Positions 24,132 to 32,606 of a DNA stretch of 64,000 nucleotides are shown piece after piece. The notes under the pieces were generated by a model. That model saw only the letters and a program-made list of their open reading frames with translations, searched no databases and was not told the origin of the DNA. Source of the stretch: Pseudomonadota bacterium (lineage in GTDB: Bacteria > Pseudomonadota > Alphaproteobacteria > Reyranellales > Reyranellaceae). The DNA lies in the NCBI GenBank assembly GCA_018242505.1, contig JAFEBU010000038.1, positions 62,001 through 126,000 on the forward strand, written 5' to 3'. A program made the position numbers and the translations under genes. The first letter of the stretch is position 1, and every line of letters starts with the position of its first letter.

Positions 24132-24397
24132 CGCGGCAGGCCGTCCGGTCCGTAAAGGTCGCGGTGATCGGCCAGCCTTGCGCGCTCGGCCTCGCTTTGC
24201 GGCCGTTCGTGCTGCTTCCAGATCTCCGCCAGAACACGGTCGAGTTGTGCGCGCCTGCGCTTGGCTTGCTCGGCCTGCCCGCTTTCCTCCAGCAGGCGCT
24301 CGCAGGCAACCGCAACCGCCTCGGAGATCGTCGTATGCAGATGTTTGGCCAGCTTACGCGCCGCCTTTTCCGCGCGAGAATTGGCAATACTGATCAT
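24128..24397 (-). CDS. vapB: VapB-type antitoxin
   Basis: 89 residues. The N-terminus is a short ribbon-helix-helix-like DNA-binding segment (ISIANSRAEKAARKLAKHLH then TTISEAV), as in the Rv0623/PSK-type VapB group. The charged C-terminal part should wrap the toxin. It is the first gene of the operon. The promoter predicted upstream would give an mRNA with almost no leader. Confidence 0.88.
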   Translation of the reverse strand: MISIANSRAEKAARKLAKHLHTTISEAVAVACERLLEESGQAEQAKRRRAQLDRVLAEIWKQHERPQSEAERARLADHRDLYGPDGLPR

Positions 24398-24434
24398 ATA
24401 TATGCGTATATATTCCGGTTCGATTGCCAGTCAA
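24396..24434 (-). promoter_or_regulatory. vapBC promoter and palindromic operator
   Basis: On the reverse strand, TTGACT (24434-24429), a 16-base spacer and TATATA (24412-24407) form a near-consensus promoter. An AT-rich palindrome, ATATATATGCGTATATAT (24396-24413), covers the -10, the predicted start and the first base pairs of the vapB start codon. This fits autorepression by VapB/VapC. Confidence 0.6.
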
Positions 24435-24446
24435 GGAGGCGCCGAA

Positions 24447-25259
24447 ATGGATTGGGCAGCCATGAGCCGCGCCGAGCGCGATGCGGCCTACAACAACACG
24501 ATGGCGGTGAAGAACAGCGCCGACTTGAATGCTGCGCGTGAGGCCGCTTCGGTCGCCTTCCGGAGGGCCCATCCCGAGCACCTCGACCTGCGTTACGGGC
24601 CGCGCGAGCGCAACACCTGGGACCTGTTCCCCGCCGCCGATCCCGATGCGCCCTGCATCGTCTTCATCCACGGCGGCTACTGGCAGCGCAATGCCAAGGA
24701 CCAGTTCGCAAACCTGATCGGCGGTCCTTACGCGCGGGGCTGGGCGGCGGCCCTGCCGGGCTACACGCTGGCGCCGGATGCCTCGCTCACCGAGATCGTG
24801 GCCGAGATCGACGCCGCCCTCGACTGGCTCGCCGCGCACGGCCCGGAGCATGGCATCAAGGGCAAGGTGGTGCTGTCGGGCTGGTCGGCGGGCGGGCATC
24901 TCACCGCCGCCTGCCTCGACCATCCATGCGTGAGCGCGGGCCTTGCGATTTCCGGCATCTTCGAGCTGGGGCCGATCCGCGACACCTACCTCAACGAGCG
25001 GCTGCAGCTCACCGACCTCGAGGTCGTGCGGCTCTCGCCGATGCGCCTGCCGATGGTGAACAAGCCCCTGGCGATCGCCTACGGCACCGCCGAACTTGCC
25101 GCGCTGGTCGATCACAGCGGCCAACTGCATGCCCGGCGGGCCGCGGCCCACCTTCCCGGCGCGCTGATTCCGGTGGCCGGTGCCGATCATTTCACCATCG
25201 TCCACGAGCTGCGCGATGCCGATGGCATCCTGACGCGGCAGTTGATGACGCTGGTCTGA
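24447..25259 (+). CDS. Alpha/beta hydrolase, kynurenine-formamidase-like
   Basis: 270 residues from ATG 24447, preceded by AAGGAGG. The catalytic layout is the HGGYW oxyanion motif (H75-W79), nucleophile S147 in GWSAGG, and a C-terminal His in AGADHFTIVHEL. This pattern matches the bacterial kynurenine formamidase/esterase-like group, but the substrate is not certain. It is divergent from vapBC, sharing a 49-base control region. Confidence 0.85.
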   Translation: MDWAAMSRAERDAAYNNTMAVKNSADLNAAREAASVAFRRAHPEHLDLRYGPRERNTWDLFPAADPDAPCIVFIHGGYWQRNAKDQFANLIGGPYARGWAAALPGYTLAPDASLTEIVAEIDAALDWLAAHGPEHGIKGKVVLSGWSAGGHLTAACLDHPCVSAGLAISGIFELGPIRDTYLNERLQLTDLEVVRLSPMRLPMVNKPLAIAYGTAELAALVDHSGQLHARRAAAHLPGALIPVAGADHFTIVHELRDADGILTRQLMTLV

Positions 25260-25351
25260 CGGCCGTTCGGTGCGCTGAGCCGGCGTCGCATTGACAGTGC
25301 GCGACCGGCTCCCGCATATGCGGGCCGTACAGGCTTGGACGGAACGAGGCG

Positions 25352-26053
25352 ATGGCGAACAAGGTCTACAAGGATGGGAAGTCGGCGCTCGATGGACTGC
25401 TGAGCGACGGCCTGATGCTGATGTGCGGCGGGTTCGGGCTGGTCGGCACTCCCGACAAGCTGATCCAGGCGGTGCGCGATTCGGGTGTCAAGGAGCTCAC
25501 CTGCGTCAGCAACAATGCCGGCATCGACGGCGCGGGCCTCGGGCTGCTGCTGGAGACCGGCCAAGTCAAAAAGATGATCTCGTCCTATGTCGGTGAGAAC
25601 AAGACCTTCGCCAAGCTCTATCTCGAGGGCAAGCTGGAGCTCGAATTCAATCCGCAGGGCACGCTGGCCGAGCGCGTGCGCGCCGGCGGCGCGGGCATTC
25701 CCGCCTTCTACACCAAGACCGGCGTCGGCACGCTGGTGGCCGAAGGCAAGGAGACCAAGGTCTTCGACGGCGAGGAATATGTGATGGAGCGCGGCCTGTT
25801 CGGCGACATCGCGCTGGTGAAGGCCTGGAAGGGCGACACCGCCGGCAACCTTGTCTATCGCAAGGCGGCGCGGAACTTCAATCCGATGATGGCGACGGCC
25901 GCCAAGGTCTGCGTCGCCGAGGTCGAGGAGCTGGTGCCGGTGGGCCAGATCGATCCCGACCATGTGCACACGCCGGCAGTGTTCGTGCAGCGCATCTTCT
26001 GCGGCGCGCCGTACGACAAGAAGATCGAGCAGCGCACCGTGCGCAAAGCCTAG
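25352..26053 (+). CDS. scoA: 3-oxoacid CoA-transferase subunit A
   Basis: 233 residues, with the glycine-rich LMLMCGGFGLVGTPDKLIQA, CVSNNAGIDGAGLGLLLE, and NPQGTLAERVRAGGAGIPAF followed by YTKTGVGT typical of the alpha subunit. It transfers CoA from succinyl-CoA to a 3-oxoacid, linking ketone bodies or beta-ketoadipate to central metabolism. The partner subunit B follows after 12 bases. Whether acetoacetate or 3-oxoadipate is the substrate is not resolved. Confidence 0.93.
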   Translation: MANKVYKDGKSALDGLLSDGLMLMCGGFGLVGTPDKLIQAVRDSGVKELTCVSNNAGIDGAGLGLLLETGQVKKMISSYVGENKTFAKLYLEGKLELEFNPQGTLAERVRAGGAGIPAFYTKTGVGTLVAEGKETKVFDGEEYVMERGLFGDIALVKAWKGDTAGNLVYRKAARNFNPMMATAAKVCVAEVEELVPVGQIDPDHVHTPAVFVQRIFCGAPYDKKIEQRTVRKA

Positions 26054-26065
26054 GAGACCCGAGCA

Positions 26066-26725
26066 ATGGCCTGGACCCGCGATCAGATGGCGGCGCGCGC
26101 CGCCAAGGAACTGAAGGACGGCTTCTACGTGAACCTCGGCATCGGCATTCCGACCCTGGTATCGAACTACATTCCCGACGGCGTCGACATCACGCTGCAA
26201 AGCGAGAACGGCATGCTGGGGGTGGGCCCCTTCCCGCTCGACAACGAGGTCGATCCCGACATCATCAATGCCGGCAAGCAGACCGTGACCGAGGTGAAGG
26301 GTACCTCCTATTTCAGCTCGGCCGACAGCTTCGCCATGATCCGCGGCGGCCATATCGATCTTTCGATCCTGGGCGCGATGGAGGTGGCCGAGAACGGCGA
26401 TCTCGCCAACTGGATGATCCCCGGCAAGATGGTGAAGGGCATGGGCGGCGCGATGGATCTCGTCGCCGGCGTCAAGCGCGTGATCGTCCTCATGGAGCAT
26501 GTCTCCAAGGACGGCCAGTCGAAGCTTCTGAAGGAATGCACCCTGCCCCTCACCGGCCGGCGCGTGGTCGACATGGTGGTGAGCGAGCTCGGCGTCTTCG
26601 GCATCGACAAGAAGGGCGATGGCGGCGTGACGCTGCTGGAGATCGCCCAGGGCGTCACCGTCGACGAGGTCAAGGCCAAGACGAAGGCGAAGCTCGCGCT
26701 CGGCTCCGGCGTGAAGGCGGCTTAG
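26066..26725 (+). CDS. scoB: 3-oxoacid CoA-transferase subunit B
   Basis: 219 residues with the catalytic glutamate E47 in SENGMLG, which forms the covalent CoA-thioester intermediate. Also present are [25 protein letters not shown], and [20 protein letters not shown] followed by H. The stop codon TAG is the last three bases of a TTAG that is repeated at the far end of the inserted element directly downstream, so the insertion landed exactly at the gene's end without breaking it. Confidence 0.95.
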   Translation: MAWTRDQMAARAAKELKDGFYVNLGIGIPTLVSNYIPDGVDITLQSENGMLGVGPFPLDNEVDPDIINAGKQTVTEVKGTSYFSSADSFAMIRGGHIDLSILGAMEVAENGDLANWMIPGKMVKGMGGAMDLVAGVKRVIVLMEHVSKDGQSKLLKECTLPLTGRRVVDMVVSELGVFGIDKKGDGGVTLLEIAQGVTVDEVKAKTKAKLALGSGVKAA

Positions 26726-26874
26726 CAGGCCGTTGAAAAAGTCGGAAACCACGACATGGCGCGCGGCAATCGAATCGAGATCGGCACAATCTTGACTCCA
26801 GCGTGCGATCTCAGCGCTGCCCTTGAATCGATATTGCCCGGGCACATGGCTCAGAACCTTTTTTCAACCGCCTG
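26726..26874. mobile_element. 149-bp MITE-like element, IS5-type ends, TTAG target duplication
   Basis: The ends are inverted: CAGGCCGTTGAAAAA on the left and, read on the reverse strand, CAGGCGGTTGAAAAA on the right (14 of 15 identical). TTAG flanks both sides (26722-26725 and 26875-26878), fitting the YTAR target of IS5-family elements. There is no room for a transposase, so it would need one in trans or is an internal deletion derivative. Confidence 0.7.
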
Positions 26875-26878
26875 TTAG

Positions 26879-27067
26879 GGCATCAGCCGATCTGCGTGAA
26901 CCACATTCCCCTTTTCGGACTCGGCAAAGGGGAGAGGCCCGCGTCTTCGCGGGCAGGGGGATCGGAAGCAATCGCCGCCCATGACCCCTCCGGCCTTCCG
27001 GCCACCTCCCCGGGTTGCTGGAGAGGAAATGATTCACGTCGTACCGATCCTGCTCCAGCCGGCGGCA
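26879..27067. other. Intergenic stretch with inverted repeats, no gene seen
   Basis: Contains TCCCCTTT/AAAGGGGA (about 26908-26934) and a CCCGCG-TCTT-CGCGGG hairpin just after it. These may terminate transcription from the reverse-strand SylF gene or be part of a dispersed palindromic repeat. No coding sequence is apparent. Confidence 0.4.
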
Positions 27068-27754
27068 CTACCACTTCGCGAGGAACTGGCGGAGCGGCTC
27101 GGCGCCGGGATTGGTGTAGCGCCGGTCGATGACGATGTCCCGGCTGGTCGCCCCGGGGCCGTAATAGAGCGCGTTCCAGTCGTTGTCGGCGTCGATATAG
27201 GAGCCTTCGAGCGACACGCCTGCGAACAGTCCGGCGGAATTCGAGTAGGCGACGATGTCGGTGCCGGCCGCGGCCGTGGTCGCGCCCTCGATGCCGGCGC
27301 CGATGGCCACCATCGTGACGCCGGCCTGGGCGCCGAACTTGAATTTCTTGTCGAGGATCGCGTTCAAGCCCTTCTCGGTCAGGATGATGAACACGATCTC
27401 CGACACCTTGCCGCCGATCTGCAGGCCGACGCTGCCCGAGCCCATGCCGTAGAAGGCCGGGTAGGACCAGTCGTTCGGCTTGCTGCGCGCCAGCAGCGTG
27501 CCGCGTCCGCCGGCCGCACCCAGGATGAAGCCACCCTGGACCAGCTCGGGAATGATCAGGACACCCTTGGCGTTGGCCATGCTCTTGAGCGCATCGGGGA
27601 AATCCTTGCCGCTCAGGACCTTTTGCGCCGACTGGAGACACTGGTCGACGAGCGACTGGCGTTTGGCGTCGGCGCGGGCAATGGTGGCACCTGCAAACGG
27701 GGAGGCCAGGATGGCCGCGGTCCCCGCCAGGACGGATCGGCGATCGAGCTTCAT
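27068..27754 (-). CDS. YSC84/SylF-domain exported protein
   Basis: 228 residues with a Tat-like leader (DRRSVLAGTAAILASPFAGA; cleavage likely after IARA). The mature part is a SylF/Ysc84 domain: AKGVLIIPELVQGGFILGAA, GGRGTLLAR, GGKVSEIVFIILTEKGLNAI, GAQAGVTMVAIGAGIEGATT. In eukaryotes this domain binds lipids. In bacteria it is a periplasmic or outer-membrane-associated protein of unclear role. A normal length for the family. Confidence 0.88.
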   Translation of the reverse strand: MKLDRRSVLAGTAAILASPFAGATIARADAKRQSLVDQCLQSAQKVLSGKDFPDALKSMANAKGVLIIPELVQGGFILGAAGGRGTLLARSKPNDWSYPAFYGMGSGSVGLQIGGKVSEIVFIILTEKGLNAILDKKFKFGAQAGVTMVAIGAGIEGATTAAAGTDIVAYSNSAGLFAGVSLEGSYIDADNDWNALYYGPGATSRDIVIDRRYTNPGAEPLRQFLAKW

Positions 27755-27846
27755 GTTCTCTCCTTGGTTGGCGGCCGACGCCGGGGAAGCGCCTGTGGGC
27801 CCACAACGACCCGATCATAACATGGTTCGGGGCGGAATTGCGGCCT

Positions 27847-28416
27847 TCAGCCGCGCGGCGCCGGACGATCCTTGAGCGTGAGCGGCAGGCCCGCCGTCAT
27901 CAGGATCACGCGATCGGCACGTTCGGCCATCCGCATGTTGAGTCGGCCCTGGGCGTCGCGGAAAGCCCGGCCGAGCGGCGTCTCCGGCACGATGCCGAGG
28001 CCGACTTCGTTGCTCACGAACACCACCGGCGGAACGAGGTCGTCCAGGATCAGGACAAGCTCGTCGACCGTGTGGTCGAGATCGGCGCCGGCGTGCATGA
28101 GGTTCGAGAGCCACAGGGTGAGACAATCCACAAGCACCGGCTCGCCGCGGGCACCGCATTCCTCGATCGCCTCGCCGAGCTTCAGCGGCTCCTCGATCGT
28201 GGTCCAGGTGCCCCCGCGGCGCGTGCGATGCGCCATGATCCGCGTCGCCATCTCGACGTCGCCGGCCTGCGCCGTGGCAATGTAGACGGCCGGCCGGGGC
28301 GCCGCGCCAAACAGGGTGCCTGCCACCAGCTTCTCGGCATGCGTGCTCTTGCCCGAACGCGCTCCTCCAAGAACCAGGGTGACCGGCGGCAGCAAGAGAG
28401 ACGGTGCGTGTTCCAT
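27847..28416 (-). CDS. cobP: Bifunctional adenosylcobinamide kinase/guanylyltransferase
   Basis: 189 residues. Phosphorylates adenosylcobinamide and transfers GMP to give AdoCbi-GDP in cobalamin synthesis. The P-loop GGARSGKST (17-25), the AHRTRRGGTWTTIEEP segment with the GMP-accepting His, and VFVSNEVGLGIVPETPLGR are all present. ATG 28416 overlaps the methyltransferase stop (TGATG), showing coupling. It is the last gene of the cobS-phosphatase-methyltransferase-cobP operon. Confidence 0.94.
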   Translation of the reverse strand: MEHAPSLLLPPVTLVLGGARSGKSTHAEKLVAGTLFGAAPRPAVYIATAQAGDVEMATRIMAHRTRRGGTWTTIEEPLKLGEAIEECGARGEPVLVDCLTLWLSNLMHAGADLDHTVDELVLILDDLVPPVVFVSNEVGLGIVPETPLGRAFRDAQGRLNMRMAERADRVILMTAGLPLTLKDRPAPRG

Positions 28417-29258
28417 CAACCCGGCTGTGCGGTCACGAGCCAGCAAGCACCAGCCAGGCGTACGCCCTCCGTCGTCACATGCGGACGCAACGCCTCGGCG
28501 ATCGCCCGCTTGGCCTTCTCGATCTGAGCCGGTTCGGCATCGACGAACTGACGCGCCAACGGGCCGAACTTGCCGATATTGTCGAGCACGGTCGGGACAT
28601 CGGGACCGAGCGGCACCATCCGGTCGAGCGGCCGGAAGGCAACGCCAGCGAAGCCCGCCTCGGTCAGGATGCGCTCGACCCGCGTCCGATCGCCAAACGA
28701 GTACTGGCCGGGATCCTCGGGCCCCGGACGCTCCATCGGCGGCAGGAACGGTTGGGCCGCCCGCACCGGCACCAGCCCCCAGGGATTCTCCTGTGGCGTG
28801 CGCCAGCAGAGGAACACCAGCCGCCCCGTCGGCCGCAGCGCGCGACGGAGATTGCGAAAGGCCTGCACCGGCTCGGCGAAGAACATGACGCCGAAACGCG
28901 AGAAGAGGAGATCGAAGGCCGCCGACTCGAAGGCATAGCTTGCGGCATCGCCTACCTCGAACGATGCATTGGCAAGATTGCGGGCCCGCGCGGCAGAGAC
29001 CAGCACTTCGGAGATGTCGACGCCCAGCACGCGGCCCGCGCCCTGGACGGCACGGGCGAGCGCTTCGCTCGTCTCACCGGTGCCGCAGCCGACATCGAGC
29101 ACCGTCTCGCCGGGTTTGGCCGCCGCCGCCGTCAGCACATCGTCGCTGAACCCCGCAATGCTGCGCTGGATCCGTTCGAAGGCCGCGAGCCAGGCCTGGC
29201 CGCCCGGCCCGTTCCAATAGGCTGCCTGCTCGGCTGCCAGTTCTTCCTGTGTCTTCAT
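28416..29258 (-). CDS. Class I SAM-dependent methyltransferase in the cobalamin operon
   Basis: 280 residues from ATG 29258, which overlaps the phosphatase stop by 4 bases. Rossmann motifs: VLDVGCGTGETSEALA (motif I), LGVDISEVLV, AFDLLFSRFGVMFF and LRPTGRLVFLCW. This is the UbiE/Methyltransf_11 type, not one of the known corrin-ring methyltransferases. Its tight embedding between cobC-like and cobP genes suggests a role linked to cobalamin or its lower ligand, but the substrate is unknown. Confidence 0.85.
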   Translation of the reverse strand: MKTQEELAAEQAAYWNGPGGQAWLAAFERIQRSIAGFSDDVLTAAAAKPGETVLDVGCGTGETSEALARAVQGAGRVLGVDISEVLVSAARARNLANASFEVGDAASYAFESAAFDLLFSRFGVMFFAEPVQAFRNLRRALRPTGRLVFLCWRTPQENPWGLVPVRAAQPFLPPMERPGPEDPGQYSFGDRTRVERILTEAGFAGVAFRPLDRMVPLGPDVPTVLDNIGKFGPLARQFVDAEPAQIEKAKRAIAEALRPHVTTEGVRLAGACWLVTAQPG

Positions 29259-29929
29259 GCCTTGCTCGCCTCCGCATGCGCCTTCACGATCTGACGTGGC
29301 ATGTAGTTCGTGAACGCGACGCGCCACGCATGCTCCGGATCAGCCTGTTCGAAATGCTCGATCAGGGTGATCGAGACGTTCTCGATCTCGAAGCGCACGG
29401 CCGCCTCGGGATGCATATTGAAGGCGTGGGCGAGCGCTGCGCGGATGGTGCCACCGTGCGCCGTCGCGACAATGTCGCGGCCGCGATACTTGTCGGTGAG
29501 GCGCTCGATGCTGCGCACCGTGCGCTCACGCAGATCGACGAAGCTCTCGCCACCGGGCGGCCGCAGCTCCGGCGGACCGAGCCAGAAGAGATGGTTGTTG
29601 CCGTGCTGCTCGGCGATCTCGTCATAGGTCAGGCCTTGCCAGCTCCCGAAATGCTGCTCGGCAAGGTCGGGATCGATCAAGACCTCGCCGAACTCGGCGC
29701 CGTGCGCCCCGAGGTTTTCCGCCGTCTTGCGGGCGCGCAGCAGATTGGACGAATACCAGACGGCCCCCTTGGGCAGCAGCGCCGCCTGATGCCTGAACAA
29801 GGCGTGGTCGCTGATATCGCAATCCTTGTCGGTCTGGCCGTAACAGCGGCGTTCGGGATTGGGGACCGGCGCGTGGCGGACCCACCACCAACGCGTGATC
29901 GATCCGGTGATCTTGGCTCCGGTCGCCAT
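29255..29929 (-). CDS. Histidine phosphatase, alpha-ribazole phosphatase (CobC)-like
   Basis: 224 residues of the phosphoglycerate-mutase-like superfamily. Catalytic R18-H19 in WVRHAP, the conserved Glu in EQHFGSWQG, and the second His in ATAHGGTIR. In this operon it most likely removes phosphate from alpha-ribazole-5'-phosphate or adenosylcobalamin-5'-phosphate. Note that the first motif is RHAP rather than RHG. Follows cobS by 40 bases. Confidence 0.87.
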   Translation of the reverse strand: MATGAKITGSITRWWWVRHAPVPNPERRCYGQTDKDCDISDHALFRHQAALLPKGAVWYSSNLLRARKTAENLGAHGAEFGEVLIDPDLAEQHFGSWQGLTYDEIAEQHGNNHLFWLGPPELRPPGGESFVDLRERTVRSIERLTDKYRGRDIVATAHGGTIRAALAHAFNMHPEAAVRFEIENVSITLIEHFEQADPEHAWRVAFTNYMPRQIVKAHAEASKA

Positions 29930-29969
29930 CGCTACTCCTCGATACCCTGTCGCCTGCTTCGCGGCCTTC

Positions 29970-30785
29970 TTAATGGGCGATCAGAAGCGCCGCCACCACC
30001 AGAAACGCAAGCTCCGCCATCTGCTGGACCGCACCCAGCGTATCGCCGGTATAGCCGCCGATCCGCTCGGCGATCCAGCGCGTGGCGATCCAGGCCATGG
30101 CAATCGTGGCCACCGGCACCAGGATCGCGGCGAAAAAGCCTTTACCCACCAGCAGGATGAAAGCCATCGCGACGCCGATGCCGATCGTCAGCCAGACACC
30201 ATTGTCGGTCGGCTTGCCGGCCTGCATGCCCAGCCCATCCTGCCGCACCGGCGCATAGGCCAGCAGCGGATAGGCGAGCGTGGCGCGCGACAGGGCGTGG
30301 GCGGCGATCAGGACGACGAGGCCCGTACCGCCCTCAAAATGCGCGAGGCATGCAATCTTGATCAGCACGGAAAGCGCCAGCGCCAGAACGCCAAACGTGC
30401 CGTTACGGCTGTCGCGCATGATCTCGAGCCGGCGCGGCGGCTCCAGGGCATGCGGCCCCAGCCCGTCGGCTGTATCGGCCAGCCCGTCCTCGTGCAGGGC
30501 GCGCGTGAGCAGGATCGCCGCGCCCACCGCGAGCACGGCGGCGAGCCAGCGCGGCCCGTCGATGGTGCACACGATTCCGAACACCAGTCCGGCGGCAAGG
30601 CCGATCGCCGCACCGATGAACGGCAGCACGGGCAGCACCTCGGCCAGCGGCCAGCGCGGCGCGCTCGTATCGAGCCTCACACCCGTGAAGAAGGACGCCT
30701 GTTGCTTGAAGGCCTGCAGCCAATCCGCGAAGGACGTCGGGCGACCGGGAATGGCCTGGTCGGGGAACTCGTTGGGGCTGGTCAT
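29970..30785 (-). CDS. cobS: Adenosylcobinamide-GDP ribazoletransferase
   Basis: A 271-residue inner-membrane enzyme joining AdoCbi-GDP and alpha-ribazole to make cobalamin. Several hydrophobic helices. The family motifs HEDGLADTADGLG and MRDSRNGTFGVLAL are present, and HALSRA is in the middle. Start ATG 30785 leaves 33 bases to the divergent cobT. First gene of the reverse-strand cob operon. No cobalamin riboswitch fits in this small gap. Confidence 0.95.
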   Translation of the reverse strand: MTSPNEFPDQAIPGRPTSFADWLQAFKQQASFFTGVRLDTSAPRWPLAEVLPVLPFIGAAIGLAAGLVFGIVCTIDGPRWLAAVLAVGAAILLTRALHEDGLADTADGLGPHALEPPRRLEIMRDSRNGTFGVLALALSVLIKIACLAHFEGGTGLVVLIAAHALSRATLAYPLLAYAPVRQDGLGMQAGKPTDNGVWLTIGIGVAMAFILLVGKGFFAAILVPVATIAMAWIATRWIAERIGGYTGDTLGAVQQMAELAFLVVAALLIAH

Positions 30786-30818
30786 GACAGAGCAAATATA
30801 GGATGGTCCGCGCCCTTG

Positions 30819-31844
30819 ATGAACGCCTCCCCTACCACTTTCGATGAAATGCGCCGCGTCCTGCGGGATCTGCCGGGCCCGGACCTCCAGGCACAGACCG
30901 AGATCGTCCGCCGCCAGGCCGAGCTGACCAAGCCGCCCGGCTCGCTCGGCCGCCTCGAGGAGATCGCCGAATGGCTGGGGTGCTGGCAGGGCCGCGCGCA
31001 TCCACGCGTCGAGCGGCCGCGCATCGCCGTCTTTGCCGGAACGCACGGTGTGGCACGCCGCGGCGTCTCCGCCTTCCCGCCGGAAGTCACGCAGCAGATG
31101 GTGCAGAACTTCCTGAAGGGCGGCGCCGCGATCAATCAGCTCTCCGCGGCCATCGATGCCGATTTGCGCATCTACGAACTCGATCTTGACCACCCCACCG
31201 ACGACTTCACCCAAGGGCCGGCCATGAGCGAGGCGCGCGCCGCGAAGGCGATGGCCTACGGCATGATGGCCGCCGAACCCGGCATCGACGTGCTCTGCCT
31301 CGGTGAAATGGGCATCGCCAACACGACCAGTGCGGCCGCCCTGTGCGCCGCGTTGTTCGGCGGAACCGGCGCCGACTGGGCGGGGCCCGGGACCGGGGTC
31401 AGCGGATCGACCTTGTCGCACAAGATCGCCGTGATCGACGAAGCCCTCGCGCACCACAAGCAGGCGATCGCCGAGCATGACCCGCTGACGCTGCTGGCGG
31501 CGCTGGGCGGCGAGGAGTTCGCCGCCATCGCCGGCGCCGTGCTGGCTGCCCGCATGGGGCGCATTCCGGTGCTGCTCGACGGCTTCGCCTGCACCGCCGC
31601 AGCCGCAGTCCTTCACGTCTGCGACCGTCGAACGCTCGATCACTGTCGCGTCGCCCATCGCTCGGCGGAGCCCGGCCACGCACGCCTGCTCGACGCGATC
31701 GGCCAGCGTCCACTCTTCGATCTCGACATGCGGCTGGGCGAGGCGTCGGCGGCCGCTCTCGCCGTGCCGCTCCTCAAGGCGGCGGCCGTCTGCCACAACG
31801 GCATGGCCACTTTCGCCGAAGCCGGCGTCAGCGGAAAAGCCTAG
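30819..31844 (+). CDS. cobT: Nicotinate-nucleotide-dimethylbenzimidazole phosphoribosyltransferase
   Basis: 341 residues. Activates the lower ligand dimethylbenzimidazole to alpha-ribazole phosphate. Motifs: TKPPGSLGRLEEIAEWL, AGTHGVARRGVSAFP, CLGEMGIANTTSAAAL, and the catalytic glutamate in LGEASAAALAV (about 308). Start ATG 30819. Divergent from cobS, so the two halves of nucleotide-loop assembly share a very short control region. Confidence 0.95.
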   Translation: MNASPTTFDEMRRVLRDLPGPDLQAQTEIVRRQAELTKPPGSLGRLEEIAEWLGCWQGRAHPRVERPRIAVFAGTHGVARRGVSAFPPEVTQQMVQNFLKGGAAINQLSAAIDADLRIYELDLDHPTDDFTQGPAMSEARAAKAMAYGMMAAEPGIDVLCLGEMGIANTTSAAALCAALFGGTGADWAGPGTGVSGSTLSHKIAVIDEALAHHKQAIAEHDPLTLLAALGGEEFAAIAGAVLAARMGRIPVLLDGFACTAAAAVLHVCDRRTLDHCRVAHRSAEPGHARLLDAIGQRPLFDLDMRLGEASAAALAVPLLKAAAVCHNGMATFAEAGVSGKA

Positions 31845-31951
31845 GCGACGCCGCTCCTGCACGCTTTCGGTGATAGCTTGTCATTGCAACAGCGAGCCCG
31901 CACTCTGGGCCTGAATTCGCGTCACATGCTCGTGCCACAAAGGGGGATTCC

Positions 31952-32605
31952 ATGACGACCATCACCGACGACGTCTTCACCGAGCCCGAAGATTTCTCGC
32001 CGGATACGCTGGCCAGCCTGGGGCCCCTGCGGCGCTTGGCCGGCGTATGGCAGTCCGATCAGGGAGTCGATGTCAACCCGAAGGCGGATGGCCCCGAACG
32101 GCGCGTGTTCCGTGAACATATCCGGATGGAGCCGATCGATCCGCAAACCAACGGCCCCCAGCTCCTCTACGGGCTGCGCTATCACATCCATATCAACACA
32201 CCCGAGGAAGCCATCACCTTCCACGATCAGGTCGGCTATTGGCTGTGGGAACCGGCGACCGGGCTGATCATGCAGAGCGTCACCATCCCGCGCGGCCAGG
32301 CGGTGCTGGCGGGCGGAACGGCGGCCGTGGACGACAAGCGCATTTCAGTCGAGGCGCGGCGCGGCGACACGCGCTTCGGTATCTGCTCCACCACCTTCCT
32401 CGAGAAAGCGTTCCGCACCGACTATTACCGCATCGACATCACCTTCAATGATGACGACAGCTGGACCTACCTGACGCGCACGGATCTGGCGGTGCAGGGC
32501 CGCGAGCCCGCGTTCAACCACCACGACACCAACACCTTGCGGCGCGTCGCGCAGCCGACCCCCAATCCGCTCGTCGGTCTGTTGAAGAGCGGCAAGACAA
32601 GCTAG
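31952..32605 (+). CDS. Heme-binding beta-barrel (nitrobindin/FABP-like) protein
   Basis: 217 residues, mostly predicted beta-strands. LRRLAGVWQSDQGVDVNP near the N-terminus, HDQVGYWLWEPATGLIMQ in the middle, and a C-terminal FNHHDTNTLRRV resemble the THAP4/nitrobindin-type ten-strand barrel that binds heme. The distal part has two adjacent His (HH), either of which could be the heme ligand. AAAGGGGG precedes ATG 31952. Inference on fold; heme binding is not proven. Confidence 0.65.
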   Translation: MTTITDDVFTEPEDFSPDTLASLGPLRRLAGVWQSDQGVDVNPKADGPERRVFREHIRMEPIDPQTNGPQLLYGLRYHIHINTPEEAITFHDQVGYWLWEPATGLIMQSVTIPRGQAVLAGGTAAVDDKRISVEARRGDTRFGICSTTFLEKAFRTDYYRIDITFNDDDSWTYLTRTDLAVQGREPAFNHHDTNTLRRVAQPTPNPLVGLLKSGKTS

Positions 32606-32606
32606 G

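Noticed and set aside
26726..26845. Transposase remnant inside the MITE-like element
   Set aside because: A reverse-strand frame runs through it, but its product has no DDE motif or recognisable transposase similarity.
30786..30818. Cobalamin riboswitch before cobS or cobT
   Set aside because: Only 33 bases lie between the divergent start codons; the element cannot fit and no B12-box sequence was seen.
29859..31844. 661-codon forward frame over cobT and the cobS region
   Set aside because: Only the part from 30819 is CobT; the upstream extension is the antisense of cobS and the phosphatase gene.
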